Assembly: GCF_001435845.1 (NCBI RefSeq)
Contig: NZ_CM003596.1
Location: 1,922,001 to 1,986,000, forward strand
DNA: 64,000 bases
Direction: 5' to 3'
Source of the DNA: Psychrobacter sp. P11G3
GTDB taxonomy: Bacteria; Pseudomonadota; Gammaproteobacteria; Pseudomonadales; Moraxellaceae
The notes under the pieces were generated by a model. That model had not been told where the DNA came from. It did not search any database and saw only the letters and a program-made list of their open reading frames with translations. Shown in pieces: positions 44,592 to 53,490 of the stretch. How positions within the stretch are numbered: position 1 is the stretch's first letter; each line of letters begins with the position of its first letter. A program made the translations under genes and the position numbers.

Positions 44592-47234
44592 TTAACTATT
44601 TGCAGCATCTAGCACGCTCTCTAAGCTTTCGAGCACATGCTTAGATGAGACATTCTTTTGTAAATCTACCAGCTGCTCGTGCGCCATTTGACGGCGCGGC
44701 TCAGCCAACGTATTCCAGCGGGCTAGTACTTGCAGTAAGCGTGAGGCTAATACAGGATTGGCATCATCTAATTTTTGAATCACGCCTGTATACATCTCTA
44801 GACCTTCTGCCGTCCAGAGTACCGTCGGTTGTGAGCTAAAAGCGCTGATGACTGAACGGACACGGTTAGGGGTATTCCAATCAAAGTCCGTATGCGTCAG
44901 TAGCGACTTAACCATATCAGGCGTCACATCATCAGCCGCAGCTTGTACACTGAACCACAAATCGATAACCAGATCGTTTGATTGGAAACGCTCATAGAAG
45001 TCCGCTAAGTACTTATCTGCATCTACCAATTGGTGATTGACCATGGCCTTCAATGCACCAAAGCGCTCAGTCATACAGCTTGCATTGTCATACTGCTGCT
45101 GTGCCCAGTCTGCTGCATCGTCTACATTAGCAGTCAACGCCATATCAAGCACGACATTACGCAACGCACGAATGCCTCGTGCTTCAGCACTGTCTTCATA
45201 AGACTGCATTGGCAGGTTGTTGTACAGCTCAGCCCATTGGCCTTTTAACTTATCAGCTACTTGCTTGTACAGCCCATCGCGCTGCTCTTTAACCAACACT
45301 GGATCGTAGTCTTTAGAAATAGCAGAAGCCAACTCTTGCGCTGATGGAATATCAAGTAACCGTGCCGCTAACATCGCATCGTCAGTCGCTAAGACAGGCA
45401 GCGTCTGCGCCAATGCTTCTAGGTATACATCAGGGCTGCTCTTTGCACCTTGTCCTTGTAGTAAAATACGATTTACCAGCATTTGAGTGACCTGCCAGCG
45501 GTTAAACCCATTGGTTTCATGCTTAAGCAAAAATGCTAAGTCTGCATCTTGATAGTCATAATTAAGCTGTACTGGCGCGCTAAAGTCACGTAGTAGTGAT
45601 ACGACAGGCTCACTTGCGACATTCTCAAATACAAACGTTTGCGTCGCCTCGTCAAGCAATAACATACGCTCAGCAACAATAGCGCCTGAGTCTTTGTCAA
45701 ACAATGCCGTTGCTACAGGTATCGGCAATGGTTTTGGTGCATCGAAACCTTTGACATGGCGTGTTTGCTGATTCAAAGTAATGGTCAGCGTCTGTGCTGC
45801 GCTATCGTAAGTTTGAGAGCCAGATACTACTGGTGTACCAGGCTGACGATACCAATCAATAAAATTCTCGATTTTGTCATCAGTGATACTCAGCGCTGAC
45901 AAGAAGTCCTCAACCGTTACTGCTTGTCCATCATAACGACGGAAGTACTCATCTGTTCCTTTTCGGAAATCATCTGGCCCTAATGTATTGGCAATCATAC
46001 GCACAATTTCAGCGCCTTTCTCATAGACAGTCGTCGTATAAAAATTATTAATCTCAACAAAACTCTCTGGACGTACTGGGTGTGCTAATGGGCCTGCATC
46101 TTCGCTGAATTGATGGGCACGCAGGGTCGCCACGTCATCAATACGCTGCACCGCACTTGACTGCTGATCTGCTGAGAATGACTGATCACGGTAAACGGTA
46201 AAGCCTTCTTTCAAGCACAGCTGAAACCAATCACGGCAAGTAATACGGTTACCTGTCCAGTTATGAAAATACTCATGAGCAATAATGGCTTTTACGCTAA
46301 AACTACGCGCATCAGTGGTTGTTTCAGGGCTAGATAACACGCAAGCGGTGTTAAAAATATTCAAACCCTTATTTTCCATCGCCCCCATATTAAACTGGCT
46401 GACCGCCACAATCATGTAGCGATCTAGATCGTAGGCTCGCCCGTAATTGACCTCATCCCAGTTCATGGCATCCTTTAAGGCTTGCATACCGACATCGCAT
46501 TTATCGATATCAGCAGACTTGGCATACAACTCAAGCAATACTTCTCGACCTTCGCTGGTCGTATAAGAATCTGTCAATACATCTAAATCAGCAACCACAC
46601 AGGCAAATAGATAGCTTGGCTTATTGGTTGGATCGTGCCAAATAGCATAATGACGGTCTGGCGCATCGGCCACTTCGCCTGCTTCGACTAAGTTACCATT
46701 GGCCAATAACGTCGGATAGCGCTTATCTGCTTCGAGTCGCGTGGTAAATATCGCTAGCACATCAGGGCGGTCGGGATAAAAAGTAATCTTACGGAAACCT
46801 TCTGGCTCGCACTGAGTCACAAACATCGTATCGTCACCGCTACCAGCCATATATAAGCCTTCAAGCGCCGTGTTGGTCTGTGGGCAGATACGCACTTGAA
46901 TATCTAAAGTAGCTCGCTCAGGGGCATTATAAATCGTCAACTTACCCGCTTCCTGCTGATAATCCTCAGTACTCAGCGCCTTACCGTTCATCGTAATCGT
47001 TAGCAACTCTAACGACTCACCAAATAAGACAATATCACCTGCCGTTTGACGTACCATCTCAAGCGTACTGTCTACCTGCGCATGGTCTTCAAACAGCTTA
47101 ATGTCTAAATGCACTGTCTCGACATCAAAACTTGGTTTGGTATAGTCTTTTAGATTAATCTTACTTGGTGCATGAGGCGGCACATCTGGCATTTCAGGAT
47201 TGATGATTTGTGCATCAGTTTCAGCAGTAGACAT
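44592..47234 (-). CDS. pepN: Aminopeptidase N (PepN, M1 family)
   Basis: Cytoplasmic zinc aminopeptidase of broad specificity. The exopeptidase motif is QFNMGAMENKGL and the zinc motif is HEYFHNWTGNRIT-x-Glu (HExxH near residue 320, with the second Glu about 18 residues on in CLKEGF). YEKGAEIVRM carries the transition-state Tyr. The 880 aa cover the four M1 domains, ending in the long helical superhelix. It is a single gene with a 390-base upstream region. Confidence 0.96.
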   Translation of the reverse strand: MSTAETDAQIINPEMPDVPPHAPSKINLKDYTKPSFDVETVHLDIKLFEDHAQVDSTLEMVRQTAGDIVLFGESLELLTITMNGKALSTEDYQQEAGKLTIYNAPERATLDIQVRICPQTNTALEGLYMAGSGDDTMFVTQCEPEGFRKITFYPDRPDVLAIFTTRLEADKRYPTLLANGNLVEAGEVADAPDRHYAIWHDPTNKPSYLFACVVADLDVLTDSYTTSEGREVLLELYAKSADIDKCDVGMQALKDAMNWDEVNYGRAYDLDRYMIVAVSQFNMGAMENKGLNIFNTACVLSSPETTTDARSFSVKAIIAHEYFHNWTGNRITCRDWFQLCLKEGFTVYRDQSFSADQQSSAVQRIDDVATLRAHQFSEDAGPLAHPVRPESFVEINNFYTTTVYEKGAEIVRMIANTLGPDDFRKGTDEYFRRYDGQAVTVEDFLSALSITDDKIENFIDWYRQPGTPVVSGSQTYDSAAQTLTITLNQQTRHVKGFDAPKPLPIPVATALFDKDSGAIVAERMLLLDEATQTFVFENVASEPVVSLLRDFSAPVQLNYDYQDADLAFLLKHETNGFNRWQVTQMLVNRILLQGQGAKSSPDVYLEALAQTLPVLATDDAMLAARLLDIPSAQELASAISKDYDPVLVKEQRDGLYKQVADKLKGQWAELYNNLPMQSYEDSAEARGIRALRNVVLDMALTANVDDAADWAQQQYDNASCMTERFGALKAMVNHQLVDADKYLADFYERFQSNDLVIDLWFSVQAAADDVTPDMVKSLLTHTDFDWNTPNRVRSVISAFSSQPTVLWTAEGLEMYTGVIQKLDDANPVLASRLLQVLARWNTLAEPRRQMAHEQLVDLQKNVSSKHVLESLESVLDAANS

Positions 47235-47625
47235 ATGGTGTCCTATTATTATCGGTGGTTTGGTTATAAGTTATTTTTACTGGGAATGAGTAAGATAGTA
47301 ATGAGTAATATCATTTCGCTATTTGCAGAAGGCTCTAGTGCAAATAAAGACTTAGTCTTTAGGCTAACTAATCAGCTAAGCGCTTAATAAACTAAGCACA
47401 TACACAAAAATTCGCAGTGACTAAGCTAATTTTTATACTAAATTGGTTTTCTTGTTAAGCTTATAGCTAGATTGACCTAAATCGCCAAATTTCAAGTATG
47501 TAGAATAAGATATCGTCGGTTCAAGATGATTTAAATATGAAACATACGTTATCAATTGGATAATGTTGTTGAAAATGATTTAATAGTCGTACTGATGACC
47601 AATCATTTAACTAACGGCCTATTAT
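47235..47625. other. Divergent region pepN / DUF6231-like gene
   Basis: 391 AT-rich bases. A perfect AAAGACT-T-AGTCTTT palindrome lies at 47346-47360. No gene or RNA is evident. Confidence 0.3.
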
Positions 47626-48234
47626 ATGACAAAAAATACGGTGAAACGCGCAGACATTACCCTACCTTTGCTTATGGAGTATGTTGAGGCACTACTACCC
47701 TCATTGACGACTCAGACAGAACAGTCACCTAAGCATAAAAAAGATAATAGTGAAGCATTATGGGTAACACATAACCATGCGGATTTATTAGCACTACAAG
47801 CACAACTTGACGATACTACATCTACTAATAAGAACACTGAATCAAGTCTGAACGCACAAAAATTATCAACGTTATCAGATCTTGCTAAACAGCATGTACC
47901 TGATCGTTATGAGCTTGCTTGCTTTTGGCTACCTACCTTGTCAGAAGAGCTGACTCAACACTATGTACCGCTACTGATGCGCTACCGTGACCTGTATGCC
48001 GCGCACTTGCTTATTGCATTGGACAGCTCGATAGACCTAAAACCTTATGGCTTTACGCCATTTGACATATTAAGCGAGCCATCTCTAAATATTGATGACA
48101 TTCAATCTATTACCTCGTCAACCGTTACTGCGACACTTTGGCAATTTAATCTATATGACTACAAACAACTACCAAATTGGCTCAATGCAGATTACTGGGC
48201 CAACCCTGAAAACTGGGGCAAGCACCGCTGGTAA
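47626..48234 (+). CDS. DUF6231-like conserved protein
   Basis: A 202-aa cytosolic protein. The end (LWQFNLYDYKQLPNWLNADYWANPENWGKHRW) matches what I recall of DUF6231 proteins in Pseudomonas: a Trp/Tyr-rich closing motif after a LLIALDSS-like core. The middle (about 40-75) is a Thr/Ser/Asn-rich insert. No catalytic residues are recognisable. It is upstream of pal with a 140-base gap. Function unknown. Confidence 0.65.
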   Translation: MTKNTVKRADITLPLLMEYVEALLPSLTTQTEQSPKHKKDNSEALWVTHNHADLLALQAQLDDTTSTNKNTESSLNAQKLSTLSDLAKQHVPDRYELACFWLPTLSEELTQHYVPLLMRYRDLYAAHLLIALDSSIDLKPYGFTPFDILSEPSLNIDDIQSITSSTVTATLWQFNLYDYKQLPNWLNADYWANPENWGKHRW

Positions 48235-48375
48235 TACACTCAATGTTATCTATCGTCATTTACAGTAAAAATACTTACATAAATTAACAGTTAGTATATG
48301 ATAGATAAAGATTGCCTAAGTTTTATCGGAAGCAGTTTAAAAAAACAAATTTAATTAAAATTTTAGGAGCTCGTC

Positions 48376-48894
48376 ATGTCAATCAGTTTTTCTAAGATCG
48401 CTGTTCTTGCTGTACTATCAAGCGCTGTTGCACTGACCACTGGTTGTGCTACCAAGCGTTCTACCTCAGAAGTTGTCGTTGCCCCGCTAGGTATTCCAGG
48501 TGGACAAGTTGGCTACAATGGTGCGGTTATCGTTGATAATTCAAACGCTGTCATCACTGGCGCTGAGAATATCCAAGCAGTGGTCTACTTTGCCTTTGAT
48601 AGCAGCGAAATTACTGCTCAATCAGCGAGCGTCCTTAACCAACACGTAAGCCTGCTAAATTCAAACCCAGCAGCGACTGTCGTTATCGCAGGTCACACTG
48701 ATGAGCGCGGTAGCCGTGAATATAACATGGCACTAGGTGAGCGACGCGCACAAGCTGCACGTAACTACCTTGCTGCTCAAGGTGTCACTGCAAACAACAT
48801 CCGTGTCATTAGCTATGGCGAAGAGCGCCCTGCAGCAGCTGGCAACACTGAAGACGCGTATGCACAAAACCGTCGTGCTGAGCTGTCTTACTAA
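48376..48894 (+). CDS. pal: Peptidoglycan-associated lipoprotein Pal
   Basis: Outer-membrane lipoprotein that ties the envelope to peptidoglycan. The lipobox is ALTTGC with Cys24. The OmpA-like domain occupies about 75-172: VYFAFDSSEI, VVIAGHTDERGSREYNMALGERRA, and a closing AYAQNRRAELSY. The residues binding diaminopimelate (the Asp in HTDERGS and the Arg in RRAEL) are intact. In most relatives pal follows tolB; here there is no Tol gene nearby, and pal is followed by its own terminator. Confidence 0.95.
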   Translation: MSISFSKIAVLAVLSSAVALTTGCATKRSTSEVVVAPLGIPGGQVGYNGAVIVDNSNAVITGAENIQAVVYFAFDSSEITAQSASVLNQHVSLLNSNPAATVVIAGHTDERGSREYNMALGERRAQAARNYLAAQGVTANNIRVISYGEERPAAAGNTEDAYAQNRRAELSY

Positions 48895-48934
48895 ATTGTG
48901 ATTTAGCGTTATTTATAGCGTTCGATGATTAAAT

Positions 48935-48967
48935 AAAAGCCCAGCAAAAGTATATTGCTGGGCTTTT
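48935..48967 (+). terminator. Intrinsic terminator after pal
   Basis: AAAAGCCCAGCAA (48935-48947) pairs with TTGCTGGGCTTTT (48955-48967), a perfect 13-bp stem with a seven-base loop. Confidence 0.9.
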
Positions 48968-49113
48968 GATATTTTTGACCAAATAATTAAATATAGATTA
49001 TTTAGACATAGCTATTGAGATATGACTATCTACGTATCAAATAAATAAGGTTCAAACTTGCACATTCTTATATATTCAATTCTATAATAATCGTTTTTGA
49101 TGACTAGTAATAT

Positions 49114-49929
49114 ATGCCGACTTCTAACCTCACCCGGATACAGTACACTCAACTCGACACCGCGACATGGTGTGTGACGGCTCAAGTGAGCGAGTCAATT
49201 AGTCATTTAGTCACTGAAAGCTTGTGGAAAAAGTCATTATGGTTATCATCCTATAATACGTCGTGTAAAGACATCATCAAGCTTAACAGCCTAAACTGGC
49301 ACTATCAGGTGGCGACAGCAGCACCTAGACACTCAGTACCTGCTCTAGCACGTAAACAGCGTCAGCAGCAGCGGCAAGGCGTCAGGCAACTATTGCAAGA
49401 GCTGCTCAAAAAATTAGAAATAGATGACACCTTGGATGAATCAAGCTTTCCCTATCGGCTCGTTAATAGTCAGCATTATGTATGCTTTAGCCATACAGAC
49501 GCTAATAGTTCAAAGCAAACTACAGAATCGAATCAGGCAAATTTGACGCGTTTACACAGTAAAATAGCGGTTGTTATCAGTCGTCAGCGTCCTGCTGGTA
49601 TCGATATAGAAATCAATAACATTGCGTGGCATGTAGTCAAGCGTTTCTACTCAGAGAGTGAGTTGGCTATTTTACAGGAGCTATCTACAGATCAGCGAGA
49701 ACGCACTGCTAAACTGTTATGGCAAATAAAAGAAAGCTTTATCAAAGTCAACCAATATACATTAGCTCAAGGTCTGGGTATGGATTACTCTCACCTTATT
49801 CCTAGCTTAATCGAGAATGATAAAGAGATTAACTCTACCTCTGTACCCAATGATAGTGAGGATGCTAACTGCCAATCTGTTTACCGCATTGCCGCGTTAC
49901 AATCTCAGCAAACTGTCATCGTTTTTTGA
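49114..49929 (+). CDS. 4'-phosphopantetheinyl transferase superfamily protein
   Basis: Transfers the phosphopantetheine arm of CoA to a carrier protein. The two diagnostic motifs are present: PAGIDIEINN (Mg2+ Asp/Glu) at about 170 and LLWQIKESFIKVNQYTLAQGLG (the W-x-x-K-E-S motif, with the catalytic Glu and Lys). The 271 aa are longer than the EntD/Sfp type, with a basic Arg/Gln-rich segment (KQRQQQRQGVRQ) near 85. No NRPS, PKS or acyl-carrier gene is in the window, so the client is unknown. Confidence 0.85.
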   Translation: MPTSNLTRIQYTQLDTATWCVTAQVSESISHLVTESLWKKSLWLSSYNTSCKDIIKLNSLNWHYQVATAAPRHSVPALARKQRQQQRQGVRQLLQELLKKLEIDDTLDESSFPYRLVNSQHYVCFSHTDANSSKQTTESNQANLTRLHSKIAVVISRQRPAGIDIEINNIAWHVVKRFYSESELAILQELSTDQRERTAKLLWQIKESFIKVNQYTLAQGLGMDYSHLIPSLIENDKEINSTSVPNDSEDANCQSVYRIAALQSQQTVIVF

Positions 49930-49996
49930 GCAAAGTCTTTTGAGTAAAGTTCAAACCTGATTTTTAGCATATCTTTTAATACTTTATTTTAAGCAT

Positions 49997-50029
49997 AAAA
50001 AAAACGACCCTAAAAAGGATCGTTTTTTT
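49997..50029. terminator. Bidirectional intrinsic terminator
   Basis: AAAAAAACGA (49998-50007) pairs with TCGTTTTTTT (50020-50029), with a CC/GG pair inside. It separates the phosphopantetheinyl transferase from the converging barrel gene. Confidence 0.85.
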
Positions 50030-50066
50030 ACTTTCTACTAACGACAGTCTTTAAACTGTGATTAGA

Positions 50067-50957
50067 TTAGAAACGGTAAGTTGCACCAACTTTAACAATT
50101 GGGAACCACTCTAACCAGTCTTTATCTTCTAAGTCTGCTTCTGCCTTACGAGCTGCGTCCTGTGCCGCGACAGTGTTACCTTCCTCACCAGTGTAACGTA
50201 CTGTTGCATCTACTTTACCCAAATAAGCTGCACCAACTTCACCAAATACACCAAAGTTATTGGTAATGTTAGGACGGAAACCTACCGTTAGATAAGGAGC
50301 AAGTTTATTACGATGTTCTAGAGAACCTTCTAAATTGCCAACATTTTGGCCACCAAAATCATCAGCAAGTGCTTGTTCAACTTCTGCTGTGCCAGCATAA
50401 TATTTTTGGCCATCAATACTATAGTAGCCTTCACCTTCAGCATTTGCACGCACATCAATATCGTTATCAGGAACAATGATACCAGCACCCATTGTAAACC
50501 AGTTACCAGTAGGACGTAATTGTACACCTAAGTAAGGATTGCTAAAATCACTATCAACATCATAATTGATGTCATTTGCGTCAAAATCACCGCCGAAAAG
50601 GTCAGCTACATCGCCACCTGCCCAACCAGCTTGCAGTTCAACTTTTTCGTTTAGTGACCAACCAATGTTAGCACCATATCCCAAAGAACCAACTTCAGCA
50701 CTAACTGACGCTGGGTTGATAGCTGTTTGGAACAAAGTTTTAGTGCTACCAAGTACCGCACCAGTAGTGTTGCGTACTACACCAGCGTCAGCATTGTATG
50801 CATAAGCAGCAGGTTCTGCTTCATAGGCTACAGCAACTGGCTCAGCTTCATATGCAACTGCAGCATTGTTATCAACAACGATAACTGGCTCAGCAGCTAA
50901 TGCAGCAGTTGATGCTAGAACAGCAGCAGAGATTGCCGTCAATTTAATCAATTTCAT
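50067..50957 (-). CDS. Outer-membrane beta-barrel protein
   Basis: The start is the ATG at 50957, supported by AGGAG 7 bases upstream; a longer reading from 50993 would put an untypical leader before the signal peptide (MKLIKLTAISAAVLASTAALAAEP). After cleavage the chain shows short repeats of YEAEP with VAVA/AAYA, then alternating strands (SLGYGANIGWSLNEKVELQAGW, LGVQLRPTGNWFTMGAGI, KLAPYLTVGFRP) and a C-terminal Phe, as for barrel insertion by the BAM complex. I cannot assign it to a named porin. A 590-base upstream region suggests regulated expression. Confidence 0.8.
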   Translation of the reverse strand: MKLIKLTAISAAVLASTAALAAEPVIVVDNNAAVAYEAEPVAVAYEAEPAAYAYNADAGVVRNTTGAVLGSTKTLFQTAINPASVSAEVGSLGYGANIGWSLNEKVELQAGWAGGDVADLFGGDFDANDINYDVDSDFSNPYLGVQLRPTGNWFTMGAGIIVPDNDIDVRANAEGEGYYSIDGQKYYAGTAEVEQALADDFGGQNVGNLEGSLEHRNKLAPYLTVGFRPNITNNFGVFGEVGAAYLGKVDATVRYTGEEGNTVAAQDAARKAEADLEDKDWLEWFPIVKVGATYRF

Positions 50958-51550
50958 AATTATTCTCCTAAAGTGTGAAATAAACCCGCCCATAAAAAAC
51001 GATGATTGTGCTTTTTTTAAACCATCATTTTGTTGAGGTGATTAAAACAATTCTGACTTGAAAAGTCACCCCTACTGATGCTGTTTTTATTTGCTATTAT
51101 GTAAAGATTGCATAGGTACTGTAATAATTGCTACACCAATCTGCAAAAATTCGCCTTTATGTTACATAACGTCCTTAAAGTAACCAAACAGCGTAAACAT
51201 GAGAATTCGATTGCTTAATGTTTATGTAAGGGTATTGCAAAATATGTCCACATAATTATCTAGAACGCCTTTTGACTCAATGACAGTTATATGGCTTAAC
51301 CTTACAGAATAGTGTGCTTTGTTAGTTGACGTATCTATTGTTACTTGTATAAGAGAATTTACGACAACAAATAAAACGATATAAATGATCTCATATAACG
51401 CGACTAACGCTTGCCTCAAGCGAATATTATGCTAAATTAGTTGTTATAATAGATTTGTTATAGAACGTCATCAATGTCACCATTTGTCTTATTTATGAAA
51501 ATTTTGTGATGCTGTCTGCTCTATTTCTTTACTCCTACTGAGTCATATAT
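50958..51550. other. Divergent region between the barrel protein and the IclR gene
   Basis: 593 AT-rich bases with no convincing ORF. It contains the barrel gene's AGGAG ribosome-binding site near 50965-50969. No operator palindrome stands out that I could tie to IclR. Confidence 0.35.
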
Positions 51551-52309
51551 ATGCCTAAAGTATCGTCGATTACCCGTGTCCTAGAAATCATCGAAGCAGT
51601 GTCCTATGCTTCAAAACCGCTTTCTCCACTCGAGCTTTCACAAGAGCTAGATATCCCTAAACCGACCATTCATAGATTGATTCAAAATTTGGTTGATGAT
51701 GGTTTTTTGACTGTTGATATTGGTGGCGGTATTATTCCTGGTAAGCGCGTACGCAACTTGAGCGTTGAGCTATGGCAACAACGACTGTTCTTCAACGAGC
51801 GACAGATGATTTTGCAAAAACTGGTTGATGAGCTAAAGGAAACGTGCGGTATTGGCATCCCCTATCATATGGATATGATCTATACCAACCGCGCTCAGAC
51901 GACCTTACCACTACAGATTTATCTTCCTGTCGGGGCAAAGTCACCTATGTGGTGTACAGCGACTGGCAAGCTCTATCTAAGCCAACTATCTACAACTAGC
52001 CGTATGAAAATACTACAAGGGTTACCATTAGATAAGTTCACTAAGAATACGATTACCGATATCGATGCATTAAATGCCGAGCTTGATCGCATTGCTGATA
52101 CTGGTATCGGCATCGATAATGAGGAGTTTATCTCTGAGATGGTCGCAGTGGCTGTACCTATCTTGGATAAAAAGCAACGCTATCTGGCTTCTCTCTATCT
52201 GCATGCACCCACCATACGCGTCTCATTAGATGATTTGCTGACTCATGTACCACGTCTACAAAAAGCCGCGCAAGACGTTCAGACGCTCGTCTATGATCTA
52301 CAAAGCTAA
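51551..52309 (+). CDS. IclR-family transcriptional regulator
   Basis: DNA-binding regulator with an N-terminal winged helix-turn-helix (LSPLELSQELDIPKPTIHRLIQNLVDDGFL, about residues 24-53) and a C-terminal effector domain (GAKSPMWCTATGKLYLSQL, then GIGIDNEEFISEMVAVAVPI). The 252 aa are normal. IclR proteins usually control nearby catabolic genes. The valine block converges on it from the right, so it may regulate that block or the barrel gene on its left; neither is proven. Confidence 0.92.
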   Translation: MPKVSSITRVLEIIEAVSYASKPLSPLELSQELDIPKPTIHRLIQNLVDDGFLTVDIGGGIIPGKRVRNLSVELWQQRLFFNERQMILQKLVDELKETCGIGIPYHMDMIYTNRAQTTLPLQIYLPVGAKSPMWCTATGKLYLSQLSTTSRMKILQGLPLDKFTKNTITDIDALNAELDRIADTGIGIDNEEFISEMVAVAVPILDKKQRYLASLYLHAPTIRVSLDDLLTHVPRLQKAAQDVQTLVYDLQS

Positions 52310-52326
52310 TACTATCTGTTAGCCAT

Positions 52327-52366
52327 AAAAAAAGGTCTACGCTATGATTTTAGCGTAGACCTTTTT
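52327..52366. terminator. Bidirectional intrinsic terminator
   Basis: AAAAAGGTCTACGCTA (52329-52344) pairs perfectly with TAGCGTAGACCTTTTT (52351-52366), loop of six bases. It separates the IclR gene from mmsB. Confidence 0.93.
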
Positions 52367-52438
52367 CTTTTTAGCAAATTCATTCTCTTAATTAATGCTA
52401 CCTACTAGTGATACGAAAAATTCTTAATATTAGTATGT

Positions 52439-53383
52439 TTAAGACAATAATGAGACATCATAACGTCCGATAATACTAGAAAAATCTTTATCACCATTCT
52501 CTACAGTATGTGAGGCGTATAACTCTGTCGCTTTGGCACCCATTGGCGTTTCTACTTCAGTGTCTTGAGCTGTCTGCATCGCAAGGTTTAGATCTTTTTG
52601 CATCAACTTGCTCATAAATCCGCCTTGATAGCCATTGCTAGAGGGCACATTTTCCATGACTTTTGGATAAGGGTTATAAACTTCTAGTGTCCAGTTACGC
52701 CCTGAGCTTTGTAGCATGATGTCTGATAGCACTTTGGGGTCTAAGCCGTTCTTGACGCCTAGATTAATCGCCTCTGCCGTGCCTGCCATCAGAATACCTA
52801 GCAGCATGTTATTGCAGATTTTCGCCACTTGACCTGCGCCATGCTCGCCTGCATGAAAGATATTTTTCCCCATCACGGCAAGTATTGGCTCAGCCTTAGC
52901 AAAAGCGGCAGCATCGCCGCCAACGATAAAGGTCAAACTACCAGCAACCGCCCCACCTGTGCCACCAGAGACTGGCGCATCCAAAAAGTCGATGCCAAGC
53001 TTACTTGCCGCCTCTGCTACTGTCCTTGCATCAGCCGCCGCAATCGTACTACTGTCAATCACAAGTGTGCCTTTTGGCAACTCTGCTAGCAGACTATCAG
53101 AACTACTATCACCTAAATATACAGAGTGTACATGCTCACCGGCAGGCAACATACTAATCACAACTTGAGCATTACTTGCAGCGTCTTTAGGACTTTTTGC
53201 GACACTAGCCCCTGCTTGCTTCAAGCGCTTAGTAGCAGCCTCAGACAAATCAAAAACAGAAAGCGCATAACCTGCCTTTAATAAGTTCTCTGCCATTGGC
53301 GCACCCATATTACCAAGCCCAATAAAGGCGATATTTGGTTTAGAGCTATTATTATCCATCGTACTTATATCCTTTGTACCCAT
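52439..53383 (-). CDS. mmsB: 3-hydroxyisobutyrate dehydrogenase MmsB
   Basis: NAD-dependent oxidation of 3-hydroxyisobutyrate to methylmalonate semialdehyde in valine breakdown. The NAD motif is IAFIGLGNMGAPMAENL. The substrate motif DAPVSGGTGGAVAGSLTF and the catalytic Lys in GAGQVAKICNNMLLG follow the family. AAGGAG lies 7 bases before the ATG at 53383; an inner ATG (53359) would also keep the core. Last gene of the valine block. Confidence 0.93.
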   Translation of the reverse strand: MGTKDISTMDNNSSKPNIAFIGLGNMGAPMAENLLKAGYALSVFDLSEAATKRLKQAGASVAKSPKDAASNAQVVISMLPAGEHVHSVYLGDSSSDSLLAELPKGTLVIDSSTIAAADARTVAEAASKLGIDFLDAPVSGGTGGAVAGSLTFIVGGDAAAFAKAEPILAVMGKNIFHAGEHGAGQVAKICNNMLLGILMAGTAEAINLGVKNGLDPKVLSDIMLQSSGRNWTLEVYNPYPKVMENVPSSNGYQGGFMSKLMQKDLNLAMQTAQDTEVETPMGAKATELYASHTVENGDKDFSSIIGRYDVSLLS

Positions 53384-53490
53384 CTCATCACTCCTTGATG
53401 ATTTATGATGTAGCTATTGCTACATACTATTTAACAGTATTTATTAGTGAATCTTGCTTGCGTCCTACTTTATAAATTGCTTTTAAACAG

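Noticed and set aside
47346..47360. AAAGACT-T-AGTCTTT palindrome upstream of pepN
   Set aside because: Short, AT-rich, and not related to a known operator; no second copy noticed.
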